Source: Martinezella rhizogenes
GTDB lineage: Bacteria; Pseudomonadota; Alphaproteobacteria; Rhizobiales; Rhizobiaceae
Length of the DNA stretch: 64,000 bases
Assembly (NCBI GenBank): GCA_013322215.1
Contig: JAAMEZ010000021.1
Location: 372,001-436,000 of the forward strand
Direction of reading: 5' to 3'
Part shown: positions 39,175 to 47,684 of the stretch, one piece after another
How the letters are laid out: each line of letters opens with the position of its first letter
How positions within the stretch are numbered: position 1 is the first letter of the stretch
Program-made: the position numbers and the translations under genes
Notes under the pieces: model-generated
The model's input: only the letters and a program-made list of their open reading frames with translations
What the model was told of the DNA's origin: nothing
Databases searched by the model: none

Positions 39175-39186
39175 GTAATATATTAC
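39175..39186. promoter_or_regulatory. Perfect 12-bp palindrome, probable GntR operator
   Basis: GTAATATATTAC lies 22 bp upstream of the binding-protein gene and about 80 bp upstream of the divergent GntR gene, in a strongly AT-rich stretch. GTA...TAC half-sites are common for FadR-type GntR proteins. A further GTATATTAT follows. Confidence 0.55.
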
Positions 39187-39264
39187 GGAGTATATTATCG
39201 AAGTGCATTGTCAAGTGATTCAGCTGGAAGCGGCTGGATCACCCTCAGGATGGAGATGATGTGG

Positions 39265-39951
39265 ATGGACACTTGGGTGTCGGAAGAAATGCTCGACGAT
39301 CCGGAAGCGACGCTGACATTGGCTGAACGCACCTATCTACAGCTGCGCGAAGACATCATCACGGTCCATCTGGCACCTGGTACGATCCTGCGCGAAAATG
39401 ACGTGATGCGTCGTCTCGACGTTGGCCGCACGCCCGTGCGGGAGGCATTTCTGCGACTGCAGCGCGACGGCTTCGTCGATGTCAATGCGCGCCGGGGCAC
39501 TTTCGTCAGCAGGATCGACATCAGCGATCTGACGGCAATCTATGAAGCCCGGGCCAGGATCGAATCCTGGGCGACGCGACTGGCGGCAGAACGCTTGCGT
39601 GAGCCGGAACGCCTGGAAGCCGGCAAACTGATAGAAGCGCTAAAGGCGCTCTCCCTTCCTTCGGAGCTCGATGCCCTGCTTGCGCTCGACCGGCGCATTC
39701 ACCGCTTTATCTATCGAAGCGCCAAGAACCGATACCTCTTCGACACGCTCGACCACTACCATAATCTTTCGCTCAGAATCCTGCATGTCGCGATGCGGCG
39801 GTTTCCTGAGCTCTCCCCGGGACTTGATAAGGTCGTACAGGAGCAGATCCTGATGCTTGAAGCCGTCTGCCGGGGAGATGCCGATACCGCGGAACGAATT
39901 GCGCTGCATCATGTCCTCAGTTTCGAGCAGGACGTCCGCAAGGTCATTTGA
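39265..39951 (+). CDS. GntR-family (FadR/FCD subfamily) regulator
   Basis: Regulator of about 228 residues. The winged helix (about 20-80) includes LRENDVMRRLDVGRTPVREAFLRL, cited by its core VGRTPVREAFLRL. The helical FCD ligand domain follows with the DLTAIYEARARIE start and His residues in RRIHRFIY and LHHVLSFEQD that would bind metal. ATGs at 39250, 39256 and 39259 are also in frame; 39265 has GGAG at the best distance. Divergent from the amino-acid transporter operon, which it probably controls. Confidence 0.84.
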   Translation: MDTWVSEEMLDDPEATLTLAERTYLQLREDIITVHLAPGTILRENDVMRRLDVGRTPVREAFLRLQRDGFVDVNARRGTFVSRIDISDLTAIYEARARIESWATRLAAERLREPERLEAGKLIEALKALSLPSELDALLALDRRIHRFIYRSAKNRYLFDTLDHYHNLSLRILHVAMRRFPELSPGLDKVVQEQILMLEAVCRGDADTAERIALHHVLSFEQDVRKVI

Positions 39952-40317
39952 CCGCGTCAAAGAGGCTGAAGCTTTCCACTTCGCCGCACCTTTGGCTCGA
40001 CGGATTTCGACGATCGGCTCCGAATGCTCGTCCAATAGCTATGGTCTGCCAATTTTCTTTAAGGCAATCTCGCTGTCAGTGCTCGCGTGGCTAACCAACC
40101 GCCGCAACGTTCGGGGTCGCATCGGGTATCGAAGGGCACTTTTGCCATATCAAACTTGGTGCAGACGGCAAACTGCACAGCCTTTGCAAGAAAAAGACCT
40201 TCTTCCGATCAGGATAACAAGGCATACAGCCGACGGTTGAAGCAATTGTTTATTGATTAACCGTGTGCATTTCAAATAATGTAACAACATCTATGTTATT
40301 AATGGCGCCGTTACTCT
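39952..40317. other. 366-bp non-coding gap
   Basis: No convincing gene is seen between the GntR and GGDEF-EAL genes. Near the right end, ACGGTTGA (about 40232) and TTAACCGT (about 40257) make an imperfect inverted repeat in an AT-rich stretch that may be promoter DNA for the downstream gene. Confidence 0.4.
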
Positions 40318-42282
40318 ATGAGCCGCGCTATGGAAATACTAAAAGCCAAACAGAAATTTCAGCAGTTTATGTCCATTCAGTCCGATAATCCGGATTTGCT
40401 GAAAGCTCAGTACCGCGCTTTCACCCGGCAGATGCCGATGATGTATTTAATCCTGATTTCGAGTACGTGGGCGCTTTCTATTACCCATATGCAATCAGCG
40501 CCGGCTTGGCTCACCGTTGGCATCCCTGCTTTTTTTACGCTCGGCTGCATGCTCAGGATCACATTCTGGTGGAGAACACGCAATGTCGATCCCCGGCCTG
40601 AGGTGGCTTACGCAGCGCTCGTCCGCACCAATCGCCTGGCTATTGGGATCGCCACTGCATTCACCGTTTGGTCATTTTTACTGGTGCCCTATGGCGATGC
40701 ATATGCTCAATCTCATGTCGCCTTCTATATGGCGATTACAGTCATCTCCTGCATTTTCTGCCTGATGTATGTTCGCTCGGCGGCATTCATAGTCACTGTG
40801 ATCGTCAATGGAGCATTCGTTTTATTTTTCGTGGCCTCAAGGCAACCGACTTTTATTGCGATAGCTATCAATGTGGTACTGGTCTGCGCGGGCATGATGT
40901 CGATTCTCCTGACAAACTACCGCAATTTCGAGCGCATGGTTATCTCGCAGCAACGCACAGAAGCACTTAGCAATGAGAATCTCTTGCTTGCGAATGTCGA
41001 CAGCCTGACGGAATTACCCAATCGTCGCGCGTTTTTCACGCATCTGGAAGCCGAATTCGAAAGGGCCAAGGCCGAAAACACGCGACTGGCGCTGGGTGTC
41101 ATCGATCTCGATGGCTTCAAGCCGGTCAACGACCTTTACGGGCACTCGGTGGGAGATAGGCTGCTGATAGACGTCAGCAGGCGCCTGACGACCAGCTTGA
41201 AAGCCAGCCGGGCGTTTCGATTGGGTGGTGACGAGTTTGCGATTGTCGCTCCGCTCGCGCCTGAAGATGCGCAGCTCGTCAAAAACGCGAATGCAATTTC
41301 CGAATGGCTCGGAGCGCCTTATCATCTGCCGGAAGGTACGGTGCACGTATCCGCATCGATGGGAATAGCAGTCTTTCCAAACCTCGCTTCCACTCTGGAG
41401 CAGCTTTTCGACAGGGCTGATTATGCCCTCTACCATGCCAAAAGAAACCGTCGCGGGGGCGCGGTTTTATTCGACGCTGAGCACGAAAAGCAGATCAATA
41501 TAGAAGCGCGCATTGAGCATCTGCTCAAGCAAGCCAATTTGGAAGATGAGCTCTCGGTCATGTTTCAACCGATTGTGAGCCTGGGGAATGACCAAACGGT
41601 TGGCTTCGAGGCCCTGGCCCGCTGGCACAGCCCGGTTCTTGGGCAGGTCTCGCCCGCACAGTTCTTTCCCATTGCCGAACGGGCTGGCATCGTCAGTTCG
41701 CTGACGCGGCCGCTGCTTAAAAAGGCACTTGCCTTCGCATCGGAATGGGAAAAACCTTTGCGCCTGTCGTTCAACCTGTCGGCCTACGATCTCAACTCCA
41801 GCGAAGGAGTTCTGTCGCTGATCGCAATCATCGAGAGCAGCCGCTTTGACGCGAAGCGTCTTGATCTTGAAATTACCGAAACGGCCTTTACCCACGATTT
41901 CGAGCAAATCAAGTCGTCGGTCGAAATGCTGCGGCGCCTCGGTTGCGGCATTTCACTGGACGACTTCGGCACCGGTTATTCCAGCCTGACGCGGCTGCAT
42001 GCTCTTCCTTTGACCAAGATCAAGATCGACCGCAGCTTCGTCACAGATTTGCACAAAAGGCCCGCCAGCTACAAGATAGTGAAATCTCTTCTCACGCTCA
42101 GCCGAGACATGGGGCTGGAATGCGTGGTTGAAGGTGTAGAAACACCCGAAGAACTTACCGCCCTTCGAGGGTTGGGAGGTACGCTGGTACAAGGCTACCT
42201 CTATTCGCGGCCGCTAAGCGAAAAAGGCGCCGCCGAATGGTGTTTCACCGCCACACGGCAAGCAGGCTCACCAGCCAGCTGA
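40318..42282 (+). CDS. Membrane-bound cyclic-di-GMP enzyme with GGDEF and EAL domains
   Basis: Protein of 654 residues. About six hydrophobic segments fill residues 35-205, an unnamed integral-membrane sensor region. The GGDEF domain (about 215-385) keeps LTELPNRRAF, DLDGFKPVND and an intact RLGGDEFAI site, so cyclase activity is expected. The EAL domain (about 395-640) keeps GFEALARW, FNLSAYDL, LEITETAF, SLDDFGTGYSSL, IKIDRSFV and EGVET, so phosphodiesterase activity is also expected. Probably bifunctional or switched. It stands alone. Confidence 0.9.
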   Translation: MSRAMEILKAKQKFQQFMSIQSDNPDLLKAQYRAFTRQMPMMYLILISSTWALSITHMQSAPAWLTVGIPAFFTLGCMLRITFWWRTRNVDPRPEVAYAALVRTNRLAIGIATAFTVWSFLLVPYGDAYAQSHVAFYMAITVISCIFCLMYVRSAAFIVTVIVNGAFVLFFVASRQPTFIAIAINVVLVCAGMMSILLTNYRNFERMVISQQRTEALSNENLLLANVDSLTELPNRRAFFTHLEAEFERAKAENTRLALGVIDLDGFKPVNDLYGHSVGDRLLIDVSRRLTTSLKASRAFRLGGDEFAIVAPLAPEDAQLVKNANAISEWLGAPYHLPEGTVHVSASMGIAVFPNLASTLEQLFDRADYALYHAKRNRRGGAVLFDAEHEKQINIEARIEHLLKQANLEDELSVMFQPIVSLGNDQTVGFEALARWHSPVLGQVSPAQFFPIAERAGIVSSLTRPLLKKALAFASEWEKPLRLSFNLSAYDLNSSEGVLSLIAIIESSRFDAKRLDLEITETAFTHDFEQIKSSVEMLRRLGCGISLDDFGTGYSSLTRLHALPLTKIKIDRSFVTDLHKRPASYKIVKSLLTLSRDMGLECVVEGVETPEELTALRGLGGTLVQGYLYSRPLSEKGAAEWCFTATRQAGSPAS

Positions 42283-42291
42283 ACCGCGAGT

Positions 42292-42313
42292 ATCTCCGAC
42301 ACATGCCGGAGAT
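42292..42313 (+). terminator. Hairpin after the GGDEF-EAL gene
   Basis: ATCTCCG and CGGAGAT enclose 8 bases, starting 10 bases after the stop codon. No T-run follows. Possible weak terminator. Confidence 0.35.
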
Positions 42314-42357
42314 GGCACGCTCACGAGGGGATACGAACCGCCGACCCCGTTATTTAC
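42313..42357 (-). other. tRNA-like fragment (T-arm region), possible old integration site
   Basis: Read on the minus strand, GTAAATAACGGGGTCGGCGG followed by TTCGTATCC resembles the anticodon-3' side, variable loop and T-arm of a threonine-type tRNA. The T stem is mispaired, and no acceptor stem or 5' half is present, so it is not a working tRNA. It borders the decayed patch at 42.4-44.7 kb, where a tRNA-derived attachment remnant would be expected. Weak evidence. Confidence 0.25.
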
Positions 42358-42415
42358 TTCGGCAGCGCAATCGACTTGTCATCGTTCCATGGCCCGACGG
42401 TGGTGACCAAAAAGC

Positions 42416-43191
42416 TCATTTGCCCAGCCTCGCAGCCGCAACAGCGTGCGGCATCAGGAACGTGGCAATCTCCGCGATGACGTCGGTCAGATTGCCGGGT
42501 TCGTGTGCAACGCTTTCAACGAATGCGTGCCTACGATTGCACGCGCCAATCTGTCATCATTGAAATCGAATGATCTGCTGAGAATCCAGATATCGTAGAA
42601 GTCCTTCATCCGACTATTTGCACGCCCCAGCATGACCATCGCCTGGAACTTCTCGGCAATAACCGTCTCCCGCGCATAGGCTCGGAGCCGGGGCATCGGA
42701 AAACCCAGCATAGAAGGATAATCTAACATCTCCGCCCCAGGGCTCGAGCGCATCGCCAAATCCGATGTCAATCGTTAGGGTGATCCGGGCGCCACTGATT
42801 GAGGCGACCACCCGCAGCCTGAGCCCGCCATATTCCAGTCCCTCGCGAATGCGATCCACGCGTAAAGTTTCTGCGTCGAACGTGACGCCATCATCAGCCT
42901 GTTGCGCCAGAATCTCCCGAAAGGTCTTCAGCATCGGGTCCGGCTCGGGACTGCCGAAGCCCAAAAGGTCGAGATCACGCGTGCCGCGATGTGGATCGTC
43001 GAACAGCTCATCATCAGCATCGCACCCTTCAGCACAAAACGGCCCGCATGGGGTGACTGGCTGAGCCGGAATAGTAACTGCTCAAGCGCAAGACGCGTCA
43101 GAACCAAATCGAAGCTTTGCCCGCTTGCCTTGGCGAGTTGCAACAGGCGGGCGCGCACCGAGGCGCCGAGATTTCTGATTTCTTTAGCCAT
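42416..43191 (-). pseudogene. AbiEii-family nucleotidyltransferase toxin, frameshifted
   Basis: Remnant of the toxin of a type IV AbiE toxin-antitoxin pair. The N-terminus MAKEIRNLGASVRARLLQLA is intact. Near 43004 one base is missing after MLMMS, and the frame moves to the family continuation FDDPHRGTRDLDLLGFG. Near 42738 one base is gained at ALEP, and the third frame continues GAEMLDYPSMLGFP and KFQAMVMLGRANSRMKDFYDIW. Near 42520 a larger deletion removes about 30 codons before the C-terminal remnant FLMPHAVAA. With at least three lesions the gene is inactive. It overlaps the antitoxin end by 8 bases, the native arrangement. Confidence 0.8.
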
Positions 43192-43801
43192 TGGCGGTTA
43201 GTGCCTCGAGATACGGCCGGATCACCGTGCCAACACCACCGCGCTCAGCCTGATCAGCGATTTCGCCAGGAGTAGCCCTTCGTTGCCGCAGCGTCTCCTG
43301 CAGCCCCACAATCGCCACGGATAGACCAATCTTGTTGCGATAGCGAAAGCGATAGGCAATCGTCTTGGCGACTCCAAAAATCTTCACCGGAACACCTTCA
43401 ACGACACGGGTCTCTACGCTTTCGTTGAAAAGACTGTCTGTGAAACGTACGATGCGTATAGCAGGGCCGTTCGGTTGTGGGGCCTAGTCGTTGCGGCCTA
43501 TGGCAAACCAGATTTGCCTCGGGAGTTGATCCGTCAAGCCGTGGAAAGCGAGGGCCGAAACAAGACAGACAACGGCTTTCGGGACACGTTTGGCAATCTC
43601 TGCCAGACTGTGGTTGGCATCGAGCTCCGTATCGGGAAGTTGATAAAGACCGCGGGCAAGCCGCACGACCTAGCCATCCCGTTCCATTCGGCTCATGGTG
43701 GCCGCCGTCACGCCTGCATTCCGCAGTTCCGCCAGACGTGCTATCCCGCATTCAGCGAGCACAGTTTGGGCGATTTGGCGTTGGGTGACGGAAGCCAACA
43801 T
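43184..43801 (-). pseudogene. AbiEi-family antitoxin interrupted by two amber codons
   Basis: One frame of 206 codons runs from ATG at 43801 to TAA at 43184 with family-like sequence throughout: LAELRNAGVTAATMSRMERDG, then GLYQLPDTELDANHSLAEIA, CLVSALAFHGLTDQLPRQIW and KIFGVAKTIAYRFRYRNKIG. It is broken only by two TAG codons, after MERDG and after AIGRND, the second where relatives have Trp (TGG to TAG). There is no frameshift. The antitoxin has an N-terminal winged helix that represses its own operon. It is presumed inactive unless amber suppression occurs. Confidence 0.78.
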
Positions 43802-43850
43802 TGATACAAAAACTCAGAGCATAGAATCTATTATCCGAGGATTTGTATCA
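43802..43850. promoter_or_regulatory. Inverted repeat in the abiE promoter, probable AbiEi operator
   Basis: TGATACAAA (43802-43810) and TTTGTATCA (43842-43850) are exact reverse complements, 40 bp apart, directly upstream of the antitoxin start codon. AbiEi proteins are known to bind paired inverted repeats in their own promoter, so this is a likely autoregulation site left from when the pair was active. Confidence 0.5.
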
Positions 43851-43914
43851 CAATCCGTAGCCTTGAGAGAGGCGTCGATTGGCAAAGCCGTGAGCAACAA
43901 CGAACCGTCGCCTT

Positions 43915-43965
43915 GAACCAGCCCAGCGCTTCGTCTTTCACCGGGTCGGGATGCCTATCCTCGTC
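43915..43965 (-). pseudogene. FecR-type anti-sigma N-terminal fragment
   Basis: Seventeen codons read DEDRHPDPVKDEALGWF, matching the typical start of FecR-family proteins (HPLxxEALDWF). Similarity stops after this stretch, and the rest of the gene is missing. It lies just downstream of the broken FecI-like gene in the native FecI-FecR order, which supports the identity. Confidence 0.45.
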
Positions 43966-44153
43966 ACCCAGGGGGATATTTGGTCGATCGTGTCCCACTC
44001 AGTCCATCCGCAAATCATATGATCTGACGCTTTTACTATTGAGACGCTTGACAGGCGATATCGTCACAAAAATCCGTAACCGATATTGAACCCTGTCGCA
44101 TGCGTGAACTCGAACTGTCATGGTCGCCTTGTCTCGGCGCTCTGGTCGTACCG

Positions 44154-44673
44154 TCAAGGCTTCAGCCCCCGTTCCAGACGAGCGAGCGCGTCGCGGCAAT
44201 GACCGATAACGAGTTTCACATCATTATACAGTATTGCGGGAAACATTCAGATGCTCGGCGATTTGCTGATAGGTCCAGCCATCGACATGTGACAACGCCC
44301 ATACCGTTCGCGCCCGTACCGGTAGTTCGAGCAGAGCCTCCTCAAACAAGTGGGCGCTCCTGCTCGATCAATTCTTGTTCGGCAGAAGAAGCCTCCAGCG
44401 CAATGCTCTCGATGTCTTCCTGGCTGATCTCCGAGTTTTCAGACGTTTGACGAGTTTTGCACCGACGGTTGTGATCGAGCGCCAGATTGCCCGCGGTTTG
44501 ATAGAGATAGCTCTCAAGGTACTCGATCGACGTGACCTCAAGCGCATTGTGCGCCTCGACATATGTCTCTTGCGCCAAATCCTCGCAGTTTGCGGATCGC
44601 GGACAATCCGCATCACTGTCCATAGGAGGGAACGTCGATGTATGGCGAAGATAGCGTTCAGCGCGGCTGACAT
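44154..44673 (-). pseudogene. FecI-like ECF sigma factor, frameshifted
   Basis: Region 2 begins MSAALNAIFAIHRRSLLWTV and continues, after loss of one base near 44587, as EDLAQETYVEAHNALEVTS and ESYLYQTAGNLALDHNRR. A second shift near 44355 leads to region 4: FEEALLELPVRARTVWALS and WTYQQIAEHLNVSRNTV. A third lost base near 44224 precedes the tail NDVKLVIGHCRDALARLERG. The full outline of a FecI-type sigma factor is present but split over several frames, so no product is expected. No TonB receptor gene is adjacent. Confidence 0.75.
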
Positions 44674-45406
44674 GTCTATCGCCCTTCGAAGATCCATACC
44701 GATGATCGCCGGCTCCTGTCCCGACACATGCTATCGAGCACCGACTGCGATATGGCCTCCGGCATGTCAATGCGTTCAATCCTAGGATGTCGAGCCGGAC
44801 AGTCAGGCAAGGATAGGAACTCCGACTGCATCTACCGGCAACCCCACTGTCCGGCCTCTGCCTTGGTTGAATAATTCGGTCGCAAACGTCTTTCAACAAC
44901 CGTTCACTCGGTCTGGATGGGCGACCTCGCGGTGACGGGGTAAAATATGAGTATTACCGGCATGTTTTCATATTTTTCAAGAGAAGCCGACAGTGAGGCT
45001 GAAAGCCTGCCAACAGTCACGAGTTCTCGCTTTTCTGCCCTCCGTTGCGACTTTATCACTCAAACCTATCTCTTTCTGGCCTCCCCACATTAGCACATAT
45101 GTGGGTATATGGCCGCCGGTACAAATACCTCTACAGCTCGGACAGCCATGCTTGATTCCCGGGCATGGACTCATGCCCGGGCTGAAGCGTCGGGTTTCGC
45201 GAAATCTTCCCTAATTTGCGGCATTACCTCAGCTACCGCCGTGCAAGAATTCTGTTCCTTATCTCTTCGATATTTTGATCATTGCATCGTGCCCGGGAAC
45301 AAGGCAGCGTATTCTTCCTTGTCGCAGCAGCAGACCAATAGTTTTTTGTATTTCTTCGAATCCTTACTTAATGCCAGGGATGCAGGGCAAAGGGGCTGAC
45401 GCCATA
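44674..45406. other. 733-bp gap before the adenylate cyclase gene
   Basis: No gene is supported here. It contains a 7-bp hairpin (CCCACAT/ATGTGGG, 45084-45105) and the stronger hairpin listed at 45158-45181. The left part is probably old promoter DNA of the decayed sigma gene. Confidence 0.4.
45158..45181. repeat. Perfect 10-bp hairpin upstream of the CHASE2 cyclase
   Basis: CCCGGGCATG, a GACT loop and CATGCCCGGG form an exact inverted repeat, 226 bp before the cyclase start. There is no T-run. It could be a leader hairpin, a protein site, or a terminator of an unseen short transcript. Confidence 0.45.
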
Positions 45407-47578
45407 ATGGTCACTCGTGCGCAGCAAATTGGCGTCGTTATCGGCCTGGCCTTCGTCACGGCATTGACGATCCTGCGGGCAAGCGATCCTCCGTTGCTAA
45501 GGCTCGCCCGCGATTTGACATTCGACCAGTATCAGCGCCTGGTGCCCCGGACGTTCGAGAACCAGCCTGTGCGGGTCGTCGACATAGACGAGGCGTCGCT
45601 GCGGGAGTTCGGTCAATGGCCCTGGCCAAGAAACCGGATTGCTGCCCTTGTGGACAGGCTTTCCGATATGGGCGCGGCTGCTATCGCCTTCGATGTCCTC
45701 TTCGCCGAGCCCGACCGCCTGTCACCACGCAATGTCGTTCGCGACGTCACCGGCGTTGATCCCTCGCTGCTCGGCAATCTGCCGGATAATGATGAAATTC
45801 TTTCCCAATCACTCGCGGGCAAGCCGGTGGTGCTGGGTTTCGGCCTCTCCAACGAGGGAAATTATCTGCCGCCGGTCAAGGCGGGCTTTGCCTATACCGG
45901 TGAAAGTCCTTTCGGAGCGCCGCCCGCGATCAAGGCCGCAACACCGCTGCAGCCGCAATTGGAAGCCAATGCCGCGGGCCTCGGCCATATCAGCCTTAAT
46001 CCGGGTACATCATCGGCGGTGGTACGCGCGGTTCCGCTTTTTCTCAGCGACGGCAAGCAGCTTTACCCCAGTCTAGCGCTTGAAGCGCTCCGTGTCGCGC
46101 AGGAAGCCTCCACCTACGTACTCGATGCGGCGCCGAACACGCCGAATACCCTCACCCGGGTCAAGATCGGCAATTTCGTGGTGCCTGTGACGGCGGCGGG
46201 AGAGCTCTGGCTCTATGTCAGCCCCGACACAGCGGAGCGGTATATTTCGGCAAGCAAGATACTCGCGACCGAAAGCCCCTCCTCCGATATCAGAACCGCC
46301 ATCGAAGGCAGTATCGTCTTTGTTGGAACCTCCGCTTCCGGCCTCCAGGATGTCCGCACGACGGCCCTTGACGAGAATGTGCCGGGTGTCTCCATCCACG
46401 CGCAGATCGTCGAGCAGATCCTTTCAGGCCGTTTCCTTTCCCGGCCGGATTGGGCAGACGGGCTGGAAATCCTGTCCATCGCCGTCTTAGGTAGCCTTCT
46501 GGTGGTCGTCACCACCTTCGTCAATCCGGCCGCAGCCCTTGCCTGCGGCCTGTTGATTACGTTTTTTGCCCTTGTGGCCTCCTGGACTGCCTTTCTTTAT
46601 GGGGGGCTTCTCTTCGACCCGCTGGCACCGATCGTTTCGGGATCGATCACGCACTTCGCTGCAACGGCATTCCGCTTTCTCGTGACGGATCGGGAGCGGC
46701 GCGACGTGCGGCGGGCTTTCGGCCATTACCTCTCTCCATCGCTGCTTCATCGCATCGAGCATACGCGCAATGCCCTGCGTCTCGGAGGAGACGAACGCGA
46801 GCTGACGGTCATGTTCGTCGACGTGCGAAACTTTACCCAGATCAGCGAGGAGATGAGCCCGAGCGCCGTCGTCGCGTTTCTGAACACGCTGCTCGATGCG
46901 CTCAGCCACCATGTCATCGCCAATGACGGCACGCTCGACAAATTCATCGGAGACTCGATCATGGCCTTCTGGAACGCTCCCGTCGATGTCTCCGATCATG
47001 CCGGCAAGGCCGTGCGTGCGGCTCTCGGCATGCGGGAAACTCTGGCCCGCCTCAATGGCAGCGATGCCTTCGGTTTCGGAGACGCGCGGCGGGTCGGAAT
47101 AGGGATCGGCATCCACACGGGGCTTGCATGCGTCGGCAATATGGGGGCCGAGACCCGTTTCAATTACACGGCAGTCGGCGATGCCGTAAACATTGCCGCG
47201 CGCATCGAATCCGCCTGCAAGGATGTCAATTTTGACATTCTGGTGTCCGAACCGACGGCAGGCTTATTGCCCGATTGGGCTCTGCTCGAAGCCGGAACGC
47301 TGACGCTGAAGGGTAAGAGTATGCGAACCAAGCTCTTTGCGGTGGTCGGCGACGAGCGCGTGGCGAGATCCGCCGGATTTGTCGAACTGCAGACTACGCA
47401 TAGGCAGCTTGTCGCCGCCCTAAGGATACGCTCGACAAGCAGCCGCAAACTCATCAGCACCGCCAAACTCAAGGCGCAAGCCGCGGCAACAGGACTATTG
47501 CAGGATTTTTACAGCCAGATCTCGCGCCGAGGCGGACACTTCGTCGACGAGACTGCGGACAAGGCCGCCGATATCTAG
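45407..47578 (+). CDS. CHASE2-domain class III adenylate/guanylate cyclase
   Basis: Membrane receptor cyclase of 723 residues. An N-terminal membrane segment (about 5-25) precedes the extracytoplasmic CHASE2 domain (about 30-325, VRVVDIDEASLREFGQWPWPR), here the VDIDEASL hallmark. Three membrane segments follow (about 345-420), then the cyclase domain (about 465-650) with the metal Asp in MFVDVRNFTQ, the second metal Asp in DKFIGDSIMAFW and NYTAVGDAVNIAARIE. The Lys and catalytic residues point to ATP. The nearby FecR-domain protein is a frequent genomic partner. Start at 45407 is chosen; two upstream ATGs are in frame. Confidence 0.88.
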   Translation: MVTRAQQIGVVIGLAFVTALTILRASDPPLLRLARDLTFDQYQRLVPRTFENQPVRVVDIDEASLREFGQWPWPRNRIAALVDRLSDMGAAAIAFDVLFAEPDRLSPRNVVRDVTGVDPSLLGNLPDNDEILSQSLAGKPVVLGFGLSNEGNYLPPVKAGFAYTGESPFGAPPAIKAATPLQPQLEANAAGLGHISLNPGTSSAVVRAVPLFLSDGKQLYPSLALEALRVAQEASTYVLDAAPNTPNTLTRVKIGNFVVPVTAAGELWLYVSPDTAERYISASKILATESPSSDIRTAIEGSIVFVGTSASGLQDVRTTALDENVPGVSIHAQIVEQILSGRFLSRPDWADGLEILSIAVLGSLLVVVTTFVNPAAALACGLLITFFALVASWTAFLYGGLLFDPLAPIVSGSITHFAATAFRFLVTDRERRDVRRAFGHYLSPSLLHRIEHTRNALRLGGDERELTVMFVDVRNFTQISEEMSPSAVVAFLNTLLDALSHHVIANDGTLDKFIGDSIMAFWNAPVDVSDHAGKAVRAALGMRETLARLNGSDAFGFGDARRVGIGIGIHTGLACVGNMGAETRFNYTAVGDAVNIAARIESACKDVNFDILVSEPTAGLLPDWALLEAGTLTLKGKSMRTKLFAVVGDERVARSAGFVELQTTHRQLVAALRIRSTSSRKLISTAKLKAQAAATGLLQDFYSQISRRGGHFVDETADKAADI

Positions 47579-47684
47579 CTGATTTTGCGTTTTAGCTTTT
47601 TCAGGCAATCTCCGAGCCGCTCTATCTCGTTGTTTTCTCGCAATTCAGGACGGAAAGCCGCTGCACAGTTTTCCTGGAATTAAC

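Noticed and set aside
42313..42357. A functional tRNA gene
   Set aside because: Only a T-arm-like segment is present, with mispaired stem and no acceptor or D arm.
43184..43801. Translational recoding of TAG (pyrrolysine-like) in the antitoxin gene
   Set aside because: No recoding genes are seen, and the neighbouring toxin gene is clearly broken by frameshifts, so decay is the simpler reading; kept only as something to check.
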